Shown here: piece by piece, positions 48,090-56,108 of the stretch | How positions within the stretch are numbered: position 1 is the first letter of the stretch | How the letters are laid out: each line of letters opens with the position of its first letter | Origin: JAIBJN01 sp963811635 | Lineage (GTDB): Bacteria > Actinomycetota > Thermoleophilia > Gaiellales > Gaiellaceae | NCBI GenBank assembly: GCA_963811635.1 | Contig: CAWESB010000012.1 | Coordinates: forward strand, 52,672 to 116,671 | Length of the DNA stretch: 64,000 nt | Direction: 5' to 3' | Notes under the pieces: generated by a model | Database searches by the model: none | The model's input: the letters and a program-made list of their open reading frames with translations, nothing else | Told to the model about the DNA's origin: nothing | Made by a program: the position numbers and the translations under genes

Positions 48090-49250
48090 GTGTTCGCGTA
48101 CGACCGCGCCGTGGCCGCGGAGTTCCCCACGATCCGTGCAGGCGTCCTGCACGCGACCGGGCTCCGGAACGGGCCGAGCCCGTCCGCGCTCCTCGACTCC
48201 TTCCGCGCGGAGCAACGTGCCGCGGCGGAGCGCCTGAGCGCGACGCCGGTCGCCGAGCTGCCGTCGATCGCGGCCTGGCGGCGGGTGTTCACGCGCTTCG
48301 GCGCCGAGCCGACGCGCTACCGCAACGCCGCCGAGGCGCTCCTCCGCCGGCTCGCCAAGCACGGCGACATCCCCTCGATCGGGACGCTCGTGGACCTCGG
48401 TAACCTCGTCTCCGTTCGCTACGCGGTGCCGGTCGCGGTGATCGACCGGGCGGGCGTCGCGGGCTCGATCGCCGTTCGCTTCGCCGAGGGGAACGAGCCG
48501 TTCACCGACCTCGGCTCGACCGAGGTCACCTCGCCCGAGCCTGGCGAGGTCGTCTTCGTCGACGAGGAGGGCGTCGTCTGCGCGCGCCGCTGGTGCTGGC
48601 GGCAGAGCGCCCAGAGCGCGACCGGCCCGGCCACGACGGAGGCGCTCGTCGTCGTCGAGGGCCACCACGAAGGCGCGGAGGAGGACGTCGCCGCGGCGGT
48701 CGACGACCTCGCCGCGCTGCTGGCCGCGCACCAGCGCGAGAGCCGAGCCGGCTCCCGCGTGCTCTCCGGCCGCCCCGGCGTCGGGGTCCGCCCAGCGGTC
48801 CCGGCCGACGCGGAGGCCGTCGCCGAGATCTGGCGGCGAGGGTGGCGGGACGGCCATGAGGACCTCGTCCCGAAGGAGCTCGTCGAGGCGCGCACCGAGG
48901 AGTCGTTCCGCACGCGTGCGGCCGACCGGGTGGGCGACACGACGGTCGCGACGATCGGTGAGGCCGTCGCAGGTTTCGTCATGGTCGTGGACGACGAGGT
49001 CGAGCAGGTCTACGTGTCCGGCGACCACCGCGGCACCGGCGTGGCCGACCTCCTCATGACCGAGGCCGAGCGGCAGGTCCGCGCCAACGGCCACGAGACT
49101 GCGTGGCTCGCCGTCGTTGCCGGCAACGGCCGGGCGAGGGGCTTCTACGAGCGGGCCGGCTGGCACGACGAGGGCCCGTTCGACTACGCGGCCTCGACTG
49201 AGAGCGGGCCGATCGCGGTCCCGTGCCGCCGCTACTCGAAAGGCGTCTAG
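48090..49250 (+). CDS. B3/4 (PheT-editing-like) domain fused to GNAT acetyltransferase
   Basis: 386 residues. N-terminal half (to about 225) is a B3/4 domain like the editing domain of phenylalanyl-tRNA synthetase beta: AWRRVFTRFGAEPTRYRNAAEALLRRLAK, SIGTLVDLGNLVSVRYAVPV (motif parts), EPGEVVFVDEEGVVCARRWCW. The C-terminal half (about 235-386) is a GNAT domain with VEQVYVSGDHRGTGVADLLM (acetyl-CoA loop RGTGVA) and VAGNGRARGFYERAGW. The fusion suggests an enzyme that recognises and acetylates an amino acid or misacylated tRNA; that is inference. The last 4 bp overlap the convergent sigma gene. Confidence 0.85.
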   Translation: MFAYDRAVAAEFPTIRAGVLHATGLRNGPSPSALLDSFRAEQRAAAERLSATPVAELPSIAAWRRVFTRFGAEPTRYRNAAEALLRRLAKHGDIPSIGTLVDLGNLVSVRYAVPVAVIDRAGVAGSIAVRFAEGNEPFTDLGSTEVTSPEPGEVVFVDEEGVVCARRWCWRQSAQSATGPATTEALVVVEGHHEGAEEDVAAAVDDLAALLAAHQRESRAGSRVLSGRPGVGVRPAVPADAEAVAEIWRRGWRDGHEDLVPKELVEARTEESFRTRAADRVGDTTVATIGEAVAGFVMVVDDEVEQVYVSGDHRGTGVADLLMTEAERQVRANGHETAWLAVVAGNGRARGFYERAGWHDEGPFDYAASTESGPIAVPCRRYSKGV

Positions 49251-50419
49251 CCAGGCAGCTCGGCGAGGCGCTGCTCGAGGAAGCGCCGCTCGACGTCCGA
49301 GTGCACCAGCTCGAGCGCGCGGCCGTACGCAGCCCGAGCTTCGTCGGTGCGCTCGAGCCGACGCAGGAGCTCGGCGTGGGTCGCGTGCAGGTAGTGGTAG
49401 CGGTCGAGCTCGAGCCGCTCGACGAGCGCGAGCGCGCCCTCGACGTCGCCGGCCTCGGCCATCGCGACAGCCTGGTTGAGCTCCACGACGGACGACCCCG
49501 TAACCCGCGCGAGCTCGCCGTAGAGCGCCGCGATCTCCTCCCAGTCGGGAGGGTCCGCGACGTGGAGTGAGGCGAGCGCCGCCTGGAGCACGTATGCACC
49601 GCGGCCGCCGAGCGCGAGGGCGCGCTCGAGCTGTTCGCGGCCCGCCTCGATCTGCTCGGCGTCCCAGCGCGAGCGGTCCTGGTCGCGGAGGAGGACGAGC
49701 TCCCCGTCGGCGAAGCGGGCCTCGCGACGTGCGTCGTTGATGAGCATCAGCGCCAGAAGCGCGTGCACCTCGGGCTCGTCGGGCATGAGACCGGCAAGCG
49801 CGCGGCCGAGCCGGATCGCCTCCCCCGCGAGGTCGCCGCGGCCGCCATAGCCCTCGTTGAAGATGAGGTAGACGACGGCGAGCACGGCCGCGAGCCGGTC
49901 GGGGAGCAGGTGGGCCGGCGGGACGCGGAAAGGGATGCCGGCGTCTTTGATCTTGCGCTTCGCACGGACGAGCCGCTTGGCCATGGTCTCCTCGGGCACG
50001 AGGAAGGCCCTGGCGATCTCCTCCGTCGTCAGGCCGCCCAGCGTCCGCAGCGTGAGCGCGACCTGGGCGTCGAGCGCGAGCGCCGGGTGGCAGCAGGTGA
50101 AGACGAGCTCGAGGCGCTCGTCCGGGATGACGGTGTCGTCCAGTTCGTCCTCCATGGCTTCGGGCCGGTCGAGGAGCGGGAGCTTCGCGGCGAGCGTCCG
50201 GTCGCGGCGGATGCGGTCGATCGCGCGGTTGCGGGCCGTCGTCAGCAACCAGGCGCGCGGGTTGGCCGGCGTCCCGTCGCGGGGCCAACGCTCGGCCGCG
50301 GCCGCGAAGGCCTCCTGCGCGGCTTCCTCGGCGAGGTCGAAGTCGCCGAGGAAGCCGATCAGGCCGGCGAGGACGCGGCCCCACTCATCGCGGAAGGCCT
50401 GCTCGAGGATCGCTAGTAC
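49247..50419 (-). CDS. ECF sigma factor of the ECF42 type with TPR-like C-terminal extension
   Basis: About 390 residues. Sigma-2 region: FLGDFDLAEEAAQEAFAAA and NPRAWLLTTARNRAIDRIRR. Sigma-4 region: LTLRTLGGLTTEEIARAFLVPEETMAKRLVRAKRKI (in parts). The long C-terminal half (IFNEGYGGRGDLAGEAIRLG, LLALMLINDARREAR, and repeats around ELNQAVAMAEAGDVEGAL) is the ECF42 extension, needed for activity in studied members. The partner YCII gene lies immediately upstream. No ATG, GTG or TTG occurs before region 2 (the codons are GTA CTA GCG ATC CTC GAG), so the start given is provisional. Confidence 0.85.
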   Translation of the reverse strand, partial: VLAILEQAFRDEWGRVLAGLIGFLGDFDLAEEAAQEAFAAAAERWPRDGTPANPRAWLLTTARNRAIDRIRRDRTLAAKLPLLDRPEAMEDELDDTVIPDERLELVFTCCHPALALDAQVALTLRTLGGLTTEEIARAFLVPEETMAKRLVRAKRKIKDAGIPFRVPPAHLLPDRLAAVLAVVYLIFNEGYGGRGDLAGEAIRLGRALAGLMPDEPEVHALLALMLINDARREARFADGELVLLRDQDRSRWDAEQIEAGREQLERALALGGRGAYVLQAALASLHVADPPDWEEIAALYGELARVTGSSVVELNQAVAMAEAGDVEGALALVERLELDRYHYLHATHAELLRRLERTDEARAAYGRALELVHSDVERRFLEQRLAELPG

Positions 50420-50772
50420 TCCACGATCGGGCGCACCTCGACAGCGCCGCCCATGCCGGCCGCGGGCACGCGTGATGCGATCTCGATGGCCGCGTCGAGG
50501 TCGTCCGCCTCGAAGAAGAAGTAGCCGCCGAGCGCCTCCTTGACGGCGACGAAGGGCCCGTCGGTGGTCAGCGTCTTGCCGTCCTCGACGCGGACGGTGG
50601 TTGCGGCCTCGGCCGGCTGCATCTGCACCCCGGGAGTGACGCCCGGCGTCTGGTTGATCTCCTGGTAGGCGGCGTAGACGGCGTTTTGCTCGTCCTCGGA
50701 GAGCCGAGCCCACTCCTCGGGGTTGTGCGGCGTCGGCGTGTCGCCCTGGTGGATCAAGAGCATGTACTTCAT
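50413..50772 (-). CDS. YCII/DGPF-domain protein, ECF42 partner
   Basis: 119 residues: MKYMLLIHQGDTP start, LTTDGPFVAVKEALGGYFFFEADD (the DGPF motif appears as TDGPF) and AIEIASRVPAA, ending in EVRPIVEY. YCII-like proteins have a ferredoxin-like fold with a putative catalytic His/Asp pair; DGPF members are the conserved partners and targets of ECF42 sigma factors. A strong GGAGGA SD precedes the ATG. Its stop overlaps the presumed start region of the sigma gene. Confidence 0.9.
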   Translation of the reverse strand: MKYMLLIHQGDTPTPHNPEEWARLSEDEQNAVYAAYQEINQTPGVTPGVQMQPAEAATTVRVEDGKTLTTDGPFVAVKEALGGYFFFEADDLDAAIEIASRVPAAGMGGAVEVRPIVEY

Positions 50773-50804
50773 CGTTTCCTCCTCGTTCGGTCGTGGTCGC
50801 TTCT

Positions 50805-50833
50805 GAGACGAACGGGAGGCGCGCGAAAGGACA
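50805..50833 (-). promoter_or_regulatory. Candidate ECF42-dependent promoter of the YCII-sigma operon
   Basis: On the minus strand TGTCCT and CGTCTC are separated by 17 bp, ending 32 nt before the YCII ATG. ECF42 promoters are reported with TGTCGA-like -35 and CGTC-like -10 elements, so autoregulation is likely. Confidence 0.5.
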
Positions 50834-50836
50834 CCT

Positions 50837-51409
50837 TCACGTTCGGACATGGGCGAGGACGCCGTCGAGCGGGTCAGGGACGTGCGTGAGCGCGAGCGCG
50901 TCGACGAGGAGCTTCGCGTACAGCGCCTTGCGCCCACTGCGAGTGCCCAGGAAGCGGCGCAGGTGTCGCTCCGTCGTCCAGCCGCGCTGCGCCGGCTGTT
51001 TCTGGAAGGTGCGGAACGAGAACAGCTCGCCCTGGGCTTCGATGATCCGTTCCACGGAATCGGCTCCGAGGGCACGGATCAGCTCGTCCTCGAGATCGGC
51101 GTCGCACACGTAGAAGCCCAGTTGCTCCAGTCCGGCCCGGGTGGGGGCCGGATCGAACCCCTGGCGCTCGAGCGCGCGCCGGAAGTCACCCTCCTCGCCG
51201 GCGTCGCACAGTCCGGCCAGCCGGACGTCGAGCCCGCGGGGGCCGAACTGCTCGAGGTAGCTGCCGATGTTCTTCGCGCCCCCGATCGGCACGATCGAGG
51301 TCCGCTCGGCGTCCAGATCCCGGCCGCGGCGCTGCGCGAGCGCCTCGAGCGCGCGCCGGTCGCTCTCGCCTTCGACAAGTACGACCGCGCGTGGGGAGAA
51401 GGAATCCAT
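50837..51409 (-). CDS. Stand-alone TOPRIM protein (OLD-nuclease-like)
   Basis: 190 residues. The TOPRIM motifs are AVVLVEGESDRRALEALA (catalytic Glu) and RLAGLCDAGEEGDFRRALE (D-x-E-like acidic pair), then GFYVCDADLEDELIRALG with an ExD-type acidic cluster, and RFLGTRSGRKALYAKLLV. It matches the C-terminal TOPRIM half of OLD-family nucleases but has no ABC ATPase domain and no ATPase gene next to it. A nuclease or primase-like role is inferred from the fold only. ATG 51409 chosen because homology starts right after it. Confidence 0.8.
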   Translation of the reverse strand: MDSFSPRAVVLVEGESDRRALEALAQRRGRDLDAERTSIVPIGGAKNIGSYLEQFGPRGLDVRLAGLCDAGEEGDFRRALERQGFDPAPTRAGLEQLGFYVCDADLEDELIRALGADSVERIIEAQGELFSFRTFQKQPAQRGWTTERHLRRFLGTRSGRKALYAKLLVDALALTHVPDPLDGVLAHVRT

Positions 51410-51521
51410 GGCGAAAAGCAGTGGCGTCCAGGAGACGGCGGTGCTCGCGCCGTCCACCCCTTCTTACCAGCTTGCCCGGGAGGGGGCGGTTAGCGCGGCG
51501 CCGGCTACGCGGTCAAAGTGG

Positions 51522-52214
51522 CTAGCCGTGACCAGCCGTGAGCTCGCCCTTGCCATTCGAGGGCGCCGCTTCGGCGTCGAACAGCCCGGTCTGGTAGGCG
51601 AGTACGACCGCCTGGACGCGGTCACGGAGACCGAGCTTCTGGAGGATGTGCGTGACGTGCGTCTTGACCGTGGTCTCGCTGATGTAGAGCTCCTGCGCGA
51701 TCTCTCCGTTCGAAAGGCCGCGCGCCATCAGGCGAAAGACCTCTCGTTCGCGCTCACTGAGATCGTCGAGCTCCTTCGGAGGAGCCGGACGAGGCATCCG
51801 CGCGAACTTCTGGATCACGCGTCTCGTGATCGTCGGCGAGAGGAGAGCCTCGCCGGCGGCGACCGTGCGGATCGCGCCGATCAGCTGCTCGGGAGAGTCG
51901 TCCTTGAGAACGAAGCCGCTTGCGCCGGCTCTCAAAGCCTCGTAGACGTATTCGTCGAGGTCGAAGGTCGTGAGAATCAGGATCCGTGCGGTGTCGTCGG
52001 CCGCGAGGATGCGTCGAGTCGCCTGGAGCCCGTCGAGCTCGGGCATGCGGATATCCATCAGGACGACGGTTGGATCGAAGCGCGCCGCCTTGTCGACCGC
52101 CTCGAGTCCGTTGCTCGCCTCGGCGACCACCTCGATGTCCTCCTCGCCCGCGAGCAGCATGCGAAAGCCGGCGCGCACCATCGATTGGTCGTCGGCGACG
52201 AGGACGCGGATCAT
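51522..52214 (-). CDS. NarL/FixJ-type response regulator
   Basis: 230 residues: receiver domain with acidic pocket VLVADDQ (Asp8, Asp9), phosphoacceptor Asp54 in VLMDIRMPELDG, Thr in ILTTFDLDEY and Lys in GFVLKDDSPEQL. The LuxR-type HTH reads LSEREREVFRLMARGLSNGEIAQELYISETTVKTHV (in parts) near 150-205. The ATG overlaps the kinase stop by 4 bp. Probably controls the divergent MMPL operon and itself through the palindrome at 53420. Confidence 0.95.
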   Translation of the reverse strand: MIRVLVADDQSMVRAGFRMLLAGEEDIEVVAEASNGLEAVDKAARFDPTVVLMDIRMPELDGLQATRRILAADDTARILILTTFDLDEYVYEALRAGASGFVLKDDSPEQLIGAIRTVAAGEALLSPTITRRVIQKFARMPRPAPPKELDDLSEREREVFRLMARGLSNGEIAQELYISETTVKTHVTHILQKLGLRDRVQAVVLAYQTGLFDAEAAPSNGKGELTAGHG

Positions 52215-53386
52215 CGTCGCTCGTCGTTGAGCGGGAGGCGCGTACTGAGGACGAACCCGCCTCCGGTTGCTGCCCCGGCGGTCATCTCACCGCCGTAGAT
52301 CTTCACGCGCTCGCGGACGCCGACGAGCCCGTGGCCGAGGCCGTCGGTCGTCGCGCTACCGAGACCGTTGTCGCGTACTTCGATCTCGACTTCGTCCGGC
52401 CGGTAGCGGACCGTCACGTCCGCGAGGGTGGCGCTCGCGTGCTTGAGGGCGTTGGTCAGGCCTTCCTGAACGATGCGGTAGGCCGAGAGATCGAGCCCTC
52501 GCGGGAGCGGGAATGGCTCCCCGTCCACGTGTAGCTCGACGGGCAGACCGGCACGACCGACTTCCTCCAGCAGCGAGTCGAGGCCGTCCAGGCCGGGCTG
52601 CGGAGTGAATTCGACGTCGTCACCGTCGCGACGCATGGCTGCGAGAAGCCGGCGCATCTCGGTCAGTGCCGTGCGGCCTGCCAGCTCGACGCTCCTGAGC
52701 GCTTCGCTGTCCTCGCCGAGCGCATCGGGGAGCTTGTGCCTGACCGCGCCGACCTGGAGCACCATGACACTGACGGCGTGCGCGACGATGTCGTGGAGCT
52801 CGCGTGCGATCCGCGAACGCTCTTCGGCCACGGCCACGCGTGCAGCCGCGTCCCGCTCCCGCTCGGCCCGGGCCGCGCGGGTTTCCGCCGCTTCGGCCTG
52901 TTCGGCACGCTCGCGCAGGGCATAGCCCGCGACCCAGCCCGCAACGAACCTGAGGGGGATGAAGATGAGCCAGCTGACGGGCTGTGGACCGGGAATGTTG
53001 TAGACCACGGTCACGATGGATCCGATGACGATGGCGAGGCCGATCGCCGCCAGCCTTCGGTCGCGGAGGTTTCCGAGGAGGAACGCGGTCGCAATTCCGA
53101 CCACACCGAGGCTGTCGGGGAACGTGATCAGCAGCCCGTCGACAAAGGTGAGGGCCGCGGCCAGGATCCAGTACGAGGCCGGAGCGGCGAAGGGAAACCG
53201 CCGACGCGCGAAGAGCGGTAGCACCAGAAGCGCAATCGCGGACAGCGAGAACCACAGCGGCGTGGACGGCGCGCCCGGGTAGTCGCGCCAGACCACCAGT
53301 TCGATCATGCACGCGATCGCCATGGCTGCGATCAGCAGCTCGAACCAGTACTCGCGCGCGACGTAGCTGATTCTGCTTCGGCTCAC
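52211..53386 (-). CDS. Sensor histidine kinase (HisKA_3 / DesK-like)
   Basis: 391 residues: five or so membrane helices in the first 155 residues, a coiled linker rich in Ala/Glu/Arg, the HisKA_3 dimerisation helix with phospho-His198 in ARELHDIVAHAVSVMVLQ, and HATPase blocks YRIVQEGLTNALKHASA (N box), EVRDNGLGS (G1) and GHGLVGVRERV (G2). No extracellular domain of size, so it probably senses membrane or envelope state. The GTG at 53386 lies 6 nt after TACGTT on the minus strand; an upstream GTG at 53404 is the alternative. Confidence 0.94.
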   Translation of the reverse strand: MSRSRISYVAREYWFELLIAAMAIACMIELVVWRDYPGAPSTPLWFSLSAIALLVLPLFARRRFPFAAPASYWILAAALTFVDGLLITFPDSLGVVGIATAFLLGNLRDRRLAAIGLAIVIGSIVTVVYNIPGPQPVSWLIFIPLRFVAGWVAGYALRERAEQAEAAETRAARAERERDAAARVAVAEERSRIARELHDIVAHAVSVMVLQVGAVRHKLPDALGEDSEALRSVELAGRTALTEMRRLLAAMRRDGDDVEFTPQPGLDGLDSLLEEVGRAGLPVELHVDGEPFPLPRGLDLSAYRIVQEGLTNALKHASATLADVTVRYRPDEVEIEVRDNGLGSATTDGLGHGLVGVRERVKIYGGEMTAGAATGGGFVLSTRLPLNDERR

Positions 53387-53392
53387 GTGCTG

Positions 53393-53398
53393 AACGTA
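53393..53398 (-). promoter_or_regulatory. -10 of the two-component operon
   Basis: TACGTT on the minus strand, 6 nt before the GTG at 53386; leaderless geometry. Confidence 0.45.
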
Positions 53399-53419
53399 TC
53401 GCACGGTCGGACGCGTCGC

Positions 53420-53437
53420 CTCCTACTCGAGTAGGAG
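53420..53437. promoter_or_regulatory. Perfect 18-bp palindrome, candidate response-regulator operator
   Basis: CTCCTACTCGAGTAGGAG is perfectly self-complementary. It lies 22 bp upstream of the kinase -10 (its -35 zone) and about 90 bp upstream of the MMPL operon -10, in the gap between the two-component system and its probable target operon. Confidence 0.6.
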
Positions 53438-53527
53438 CCGGGCTCATCAGCGGGTGGGAGTTCGAATCGTCGGCAGGTGCGGGCCCGAATCCGGCTTCGC
53501 GACGACGTTTTCTCGACGCCGCGCTCA

Positions 53528-53533
53528 TAGCGT
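53528..53533 (+). promoter_or_regulatory. -10 candidate of the MMPL operon
   Basis: TAGCGT; transcription would start near 53540, leaving a leader of about 42 nt that carries GGAGGA before the ATG at 53582. Confidence 0.4.
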
Positions 53534-53581
53534 CGGGGCATGCACTCGCGCCACCCAGCGCCCGAACGAGAAGGAGGAGCC

Positions 53582-53782
53582 ATGAGCCCCACCGCACGGG
53601 AGACCCGCGAGCTCGCCGCCCGCGAGAGCGACGGCATCCACGTCCTCTTGCTCTGGCACCCGCGCGAGAACTCGCTGACCGTCTCGGTCGAGGACGCGCG
53701 TCTCGGAGACCGCTTCCAGCTCGCGGTCACGCCCGACCGCGCCCTCGATGCCTTCTACCACCCCTTCGCTCATGCCGCGTAA
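53582..53782 (+). CDS. Small conserved protein of unknown function upstream of MMPL
   Basis: 66 residues: SPTARETRELAARESDGIHV, LLLWHPRENSLTVSVEDA and FQLAVTPDRALDAFYHPFAH. A compact beta-type protein that I recall as frequent in actinobacteria, without a name. The AAGGAGGAGCC SD precedes the ATG. It is first in the operon with the MMPL exporter (37-nt gap with its own GAAAGGAG SD), suggesting an accessory role. Confidence 0.82.
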   Translation: MSPTARETRELAARESDGIHVLLLWHPRENSLTVSVEDARLGDRFQLAVTPDRALDAFYHPFAHAA

Positions 53783-53819
53783 CGAGGGCCGGAGTCGCCC
53801 TCCTGAAAGGAGAACTGTC

Positions 53820-56048
53820 ATGTCCCGCACGAACCACGGCAATCACTCCAACAACCTGGCGGCCCGCATGGGTCGCTGGAGCGCCGACCACTGGAAGACC
53901 GCGACGTTCGGTTGGCTCGCGTTCGTCCTCGTCGCCTTCGCGCTCGGCGGCATGGCCGGCACGAAGACCATCGACCCGAACACGGCCGGGCCGCGCGAGT
54001 CCGGTCGTATGGACAGGATCCTCGACGCGGGCTTCAAGCGCCCCGCCGACGAGAGCGTCCTCGTCCAGAGCCGCTCCCTCTCGGCGACCGACCCGGCCTT
54101 CACGGCCGCGGTCGAGGACGTCGTCGCGGGGCTGTCCAAGGTCGATGTCGTCCAGAACATCCGCTCGCCTCTCGACGAGGCCAACGCGGGTCAGATCGCT
54201 CCGAACGGCCATGCGGCGCTCGTCGAGTTCGAGATCCGCGGCCCGGCCGACGAGGCCGCGGACAAGCTCGACCCAGTCCTCGACCAGGTCGATGCCGCGC
54301 AGAAGGCTCATCCCGAGCTCTTCATCGGCGAGTTCGGCGACGCCAGCGCCGTCAAGGCGATCAATACGGCGTTCGCCGACGACCTGGGGAAGGCCGGCGA
54401 GCTGTCACTCCCGATCACGCTGATCATCCTCGTGGTCGCCTTCGGGGCGCTCGTCGCCGCCGGCATCCCGCTGCTGCTCGCTCTGACCGCGGTCATCGCG
54501 ACCTTCGGCCTCGTCGCCGTGACCAGCCAGGCCGTGCCCATCGCGACGCAGGCCGGTGCGCTCGTGCTCCTGATCGGCCTCGCGGTCGGCGTCGACTACT
54601 CGCTCTTCTACCTGCGACGCGCACGCGAGGAGCGGGCCAAGGGGCGCAGCACTCACGCAGCAATCGAGGTCGCCGCCGCGACCTCCGGCCGGGCGGTTCT
54701 GATCTCCGGCCTGACCGTCATGACGGCGATGGCCGGCATGTTCCTGACCGGCGACCCCGTCTTCGCCTCGTTCGCGGTAGCAACCATCGCGGTGGTCGCG
54801 ATTGCGATGCTCGGCTCCCTGACCGTGCTGCCGGCGCTGCTCTCGCGGCTCGGCGACAAGGTCGACCGGGGTCGGGTGCCGTTCCTCGGCCGCCGGCGCC
54901 GTGACGGCGACGGCCGGGTCTGGGGCGCCATCGTCGACCGCGTCCTGCGTCGGCCGGCCCTGTCTGCCGTCCTCGCAGGCGGGCTGCTGGTGGCACTCGC
55001 GGTGCCTGCGCTCCAGCTCCGCATGATGCAGCCCGGCCCTGACACGTTCCCGGAGTCCCTGACTGCGGTTCAGACGTACCAGCGCATGCAGGAGTCCTTC
55101 CCGGGCACGGCGATTCCGGCCACCGTGGTGGTCGAGGCGCCGGACGTCAACGCGCCCGAGATGCAGGCGGCCATCGGGCGGCTCCAGCAGCGGGCCCTCG
55201 CAAGCGGCCGCATGCACGAGCCGATCACAGTGAACGTCAACGAGGCCGGTACGGTCGCGAGCATCAACATCCCGATCGAGGGCAAGGGAGCCGACGCCGT
55301 CTCGAACGCGTCCCTGGCCGTCCTGCGGGACGAGATCGTCCCGAACACGATCGGCGCCTTTCCGGATGCCGAGGCCGGCGTCACGGGCTTCACCGCCCAG
55401 TGGAAGGACTCGTCCGACGAGATGAAGTCGACGCTTCCGCTCGTCGTTGGCTTCGTGCTCGTGTTCGCCTTCGGCCTCATGCTCGTCGCCTTCCGGTCGC
55501 CCGTGATTGCAGCCAAGGCAATCCTCCTGAACCTGCTCTCCGTGGGGGCCGCGTACGGCGTGCTGGTGCTCGTCTTCCAGCACGGCTACGGCAAGAGCCT
55601 CTTCGGCTTCAGCTCGACGGCGGGCATCGACCCGGTGGTCCCGCTGCTCCTGTTCGTGATCCTGTTCGGGCTCTCGATGGACTACCACGTGTTCCTCCTG
55701 AGCCGGATTCGGGAGGCCGTCCAGCGTGGCATGCCCACCGACGAAGCAGTCGCGCACGGGATCAAGTCGACCGCGGGCGTCGTCACCAGCGCCGCGATCG
55801 TCATGGTGGCCGTCTTCGCGGTCTTCATCGCGCTCTCGATGCTGATGTTCAAGCAGTTCGGCGTCGGGCTCGCGGCGGCGATCCTGATCGACGCGACCAT
55901 CGTCCGCGGAGTGCTTCTGCCCGCCTCGATGAAGCTGCTCGGCGACTGGAACTGGTACCTCCCGAGCTGGCTCGAGTGGCTGCCCCGGTTCGACGTCTCC
56001 GAGGCCGAGGCTCCCGCCGAGGCCAAGCCCGCTCCCATCTCCGCCTAG
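53820..56048 (+). CDS. MMPL (RND) family exporter
   Basis: 742 residues with about 12 membrane helices in two repeats, each with a large extracytoplasmic loop after its first helix: HWKTATFGWLAFVLVAFALGG start; first loop about 45-190; LIGLAVGVDYSLFYLRRARE, the conserved GVDYSLF proton-relay motif of MMPLs; second repeat with LLLFVILFGLSMDYHVFLLSRIRE (FGLSMDYHVF motif). Exports lipids, glycolipids or drugs using the proton gradient. Followed by a strong hairpin. Probably regulated by the divergent two-component system. Confidence 0.95.
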   Translation: MSRTNHGNHSNNLAARMGRWSADHWKTATFGWLAFVLVAFALGGMAGTKTIDPNTAGPRESGRMDRILDAGFKRPADESVLVQSRSLSATDPAFTAAVEDVVAGLSKVDVVQNIRSPLDEANAGQIAPNGHAALVEFEIRGPADEAADKLDPVLDQVDAAQKAHPELFIGEFGDASAVKAINTAFADDLGKAGELSLPITLIILVVAFGALVAAGIPLLLALTAVIATFGLVAVTSQAVPIATQAGALVLLIGLAVGVDYSLFYLRRAREERAKGRSTHAAIEVAAATSGRAVLISGLTVMTAMAGMFLTGDPVFASFAVATIAVVAIAMLGSLTVLPALLSRLGDKVDRGRVPFLGRRRRDGDGRVWGAIVDRVLRRPALSAVLAGGLLVALAVPALQLRMMQPGPDTFPESLTAVQTYQRMQESFPGTAIPATVVVEAPDVNAPEMQAAIGRLQQRALASGRMHEPITVNVNEAGTVASINIPIEGKGADAVSNASLAVLRDEIVPNTIGAFPDAEAGVTGFTAQWKDSSDEMKSTLPLVVGFVLVFAFGLMLVAFRSPVIAAKAILLNLLSVGAAYGVLVLVFQHGYGKSLFGFSSTAGIDPVVPLLLFVILFGLSMDYHVFLLSRIREAVQRGMPTDEAVAHGIKSTAGVVTSAAIVMVAVFAVFIALSMLMFKQFGVGLAAAILIDATIVRGVLLPASMKLLGDWNWYLPSWLEWLPRFDVSEAEAPAEAKPAPISA

Positions 56049-56057
56049 ATCCGAATG

Positions 56058-56090
56058 GCCGCCCCGGGCCCTGAGCGGGCCCGGGGCGGC
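56058..56090 (+). terminator. Hairpin after the MMPL gene
   Basis: GCCGCCCCGGGCCC and GGGCCCGGGGCGGC form a perfect 14-bp stem with a 5-nt loop. No U-tract; it may terminate or attenuate transcription into the hydrolase gene. Confidence 0.7.
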
Positions 56091-56108
56091 AGCGAAAGGA
56101 ATCCCGCC

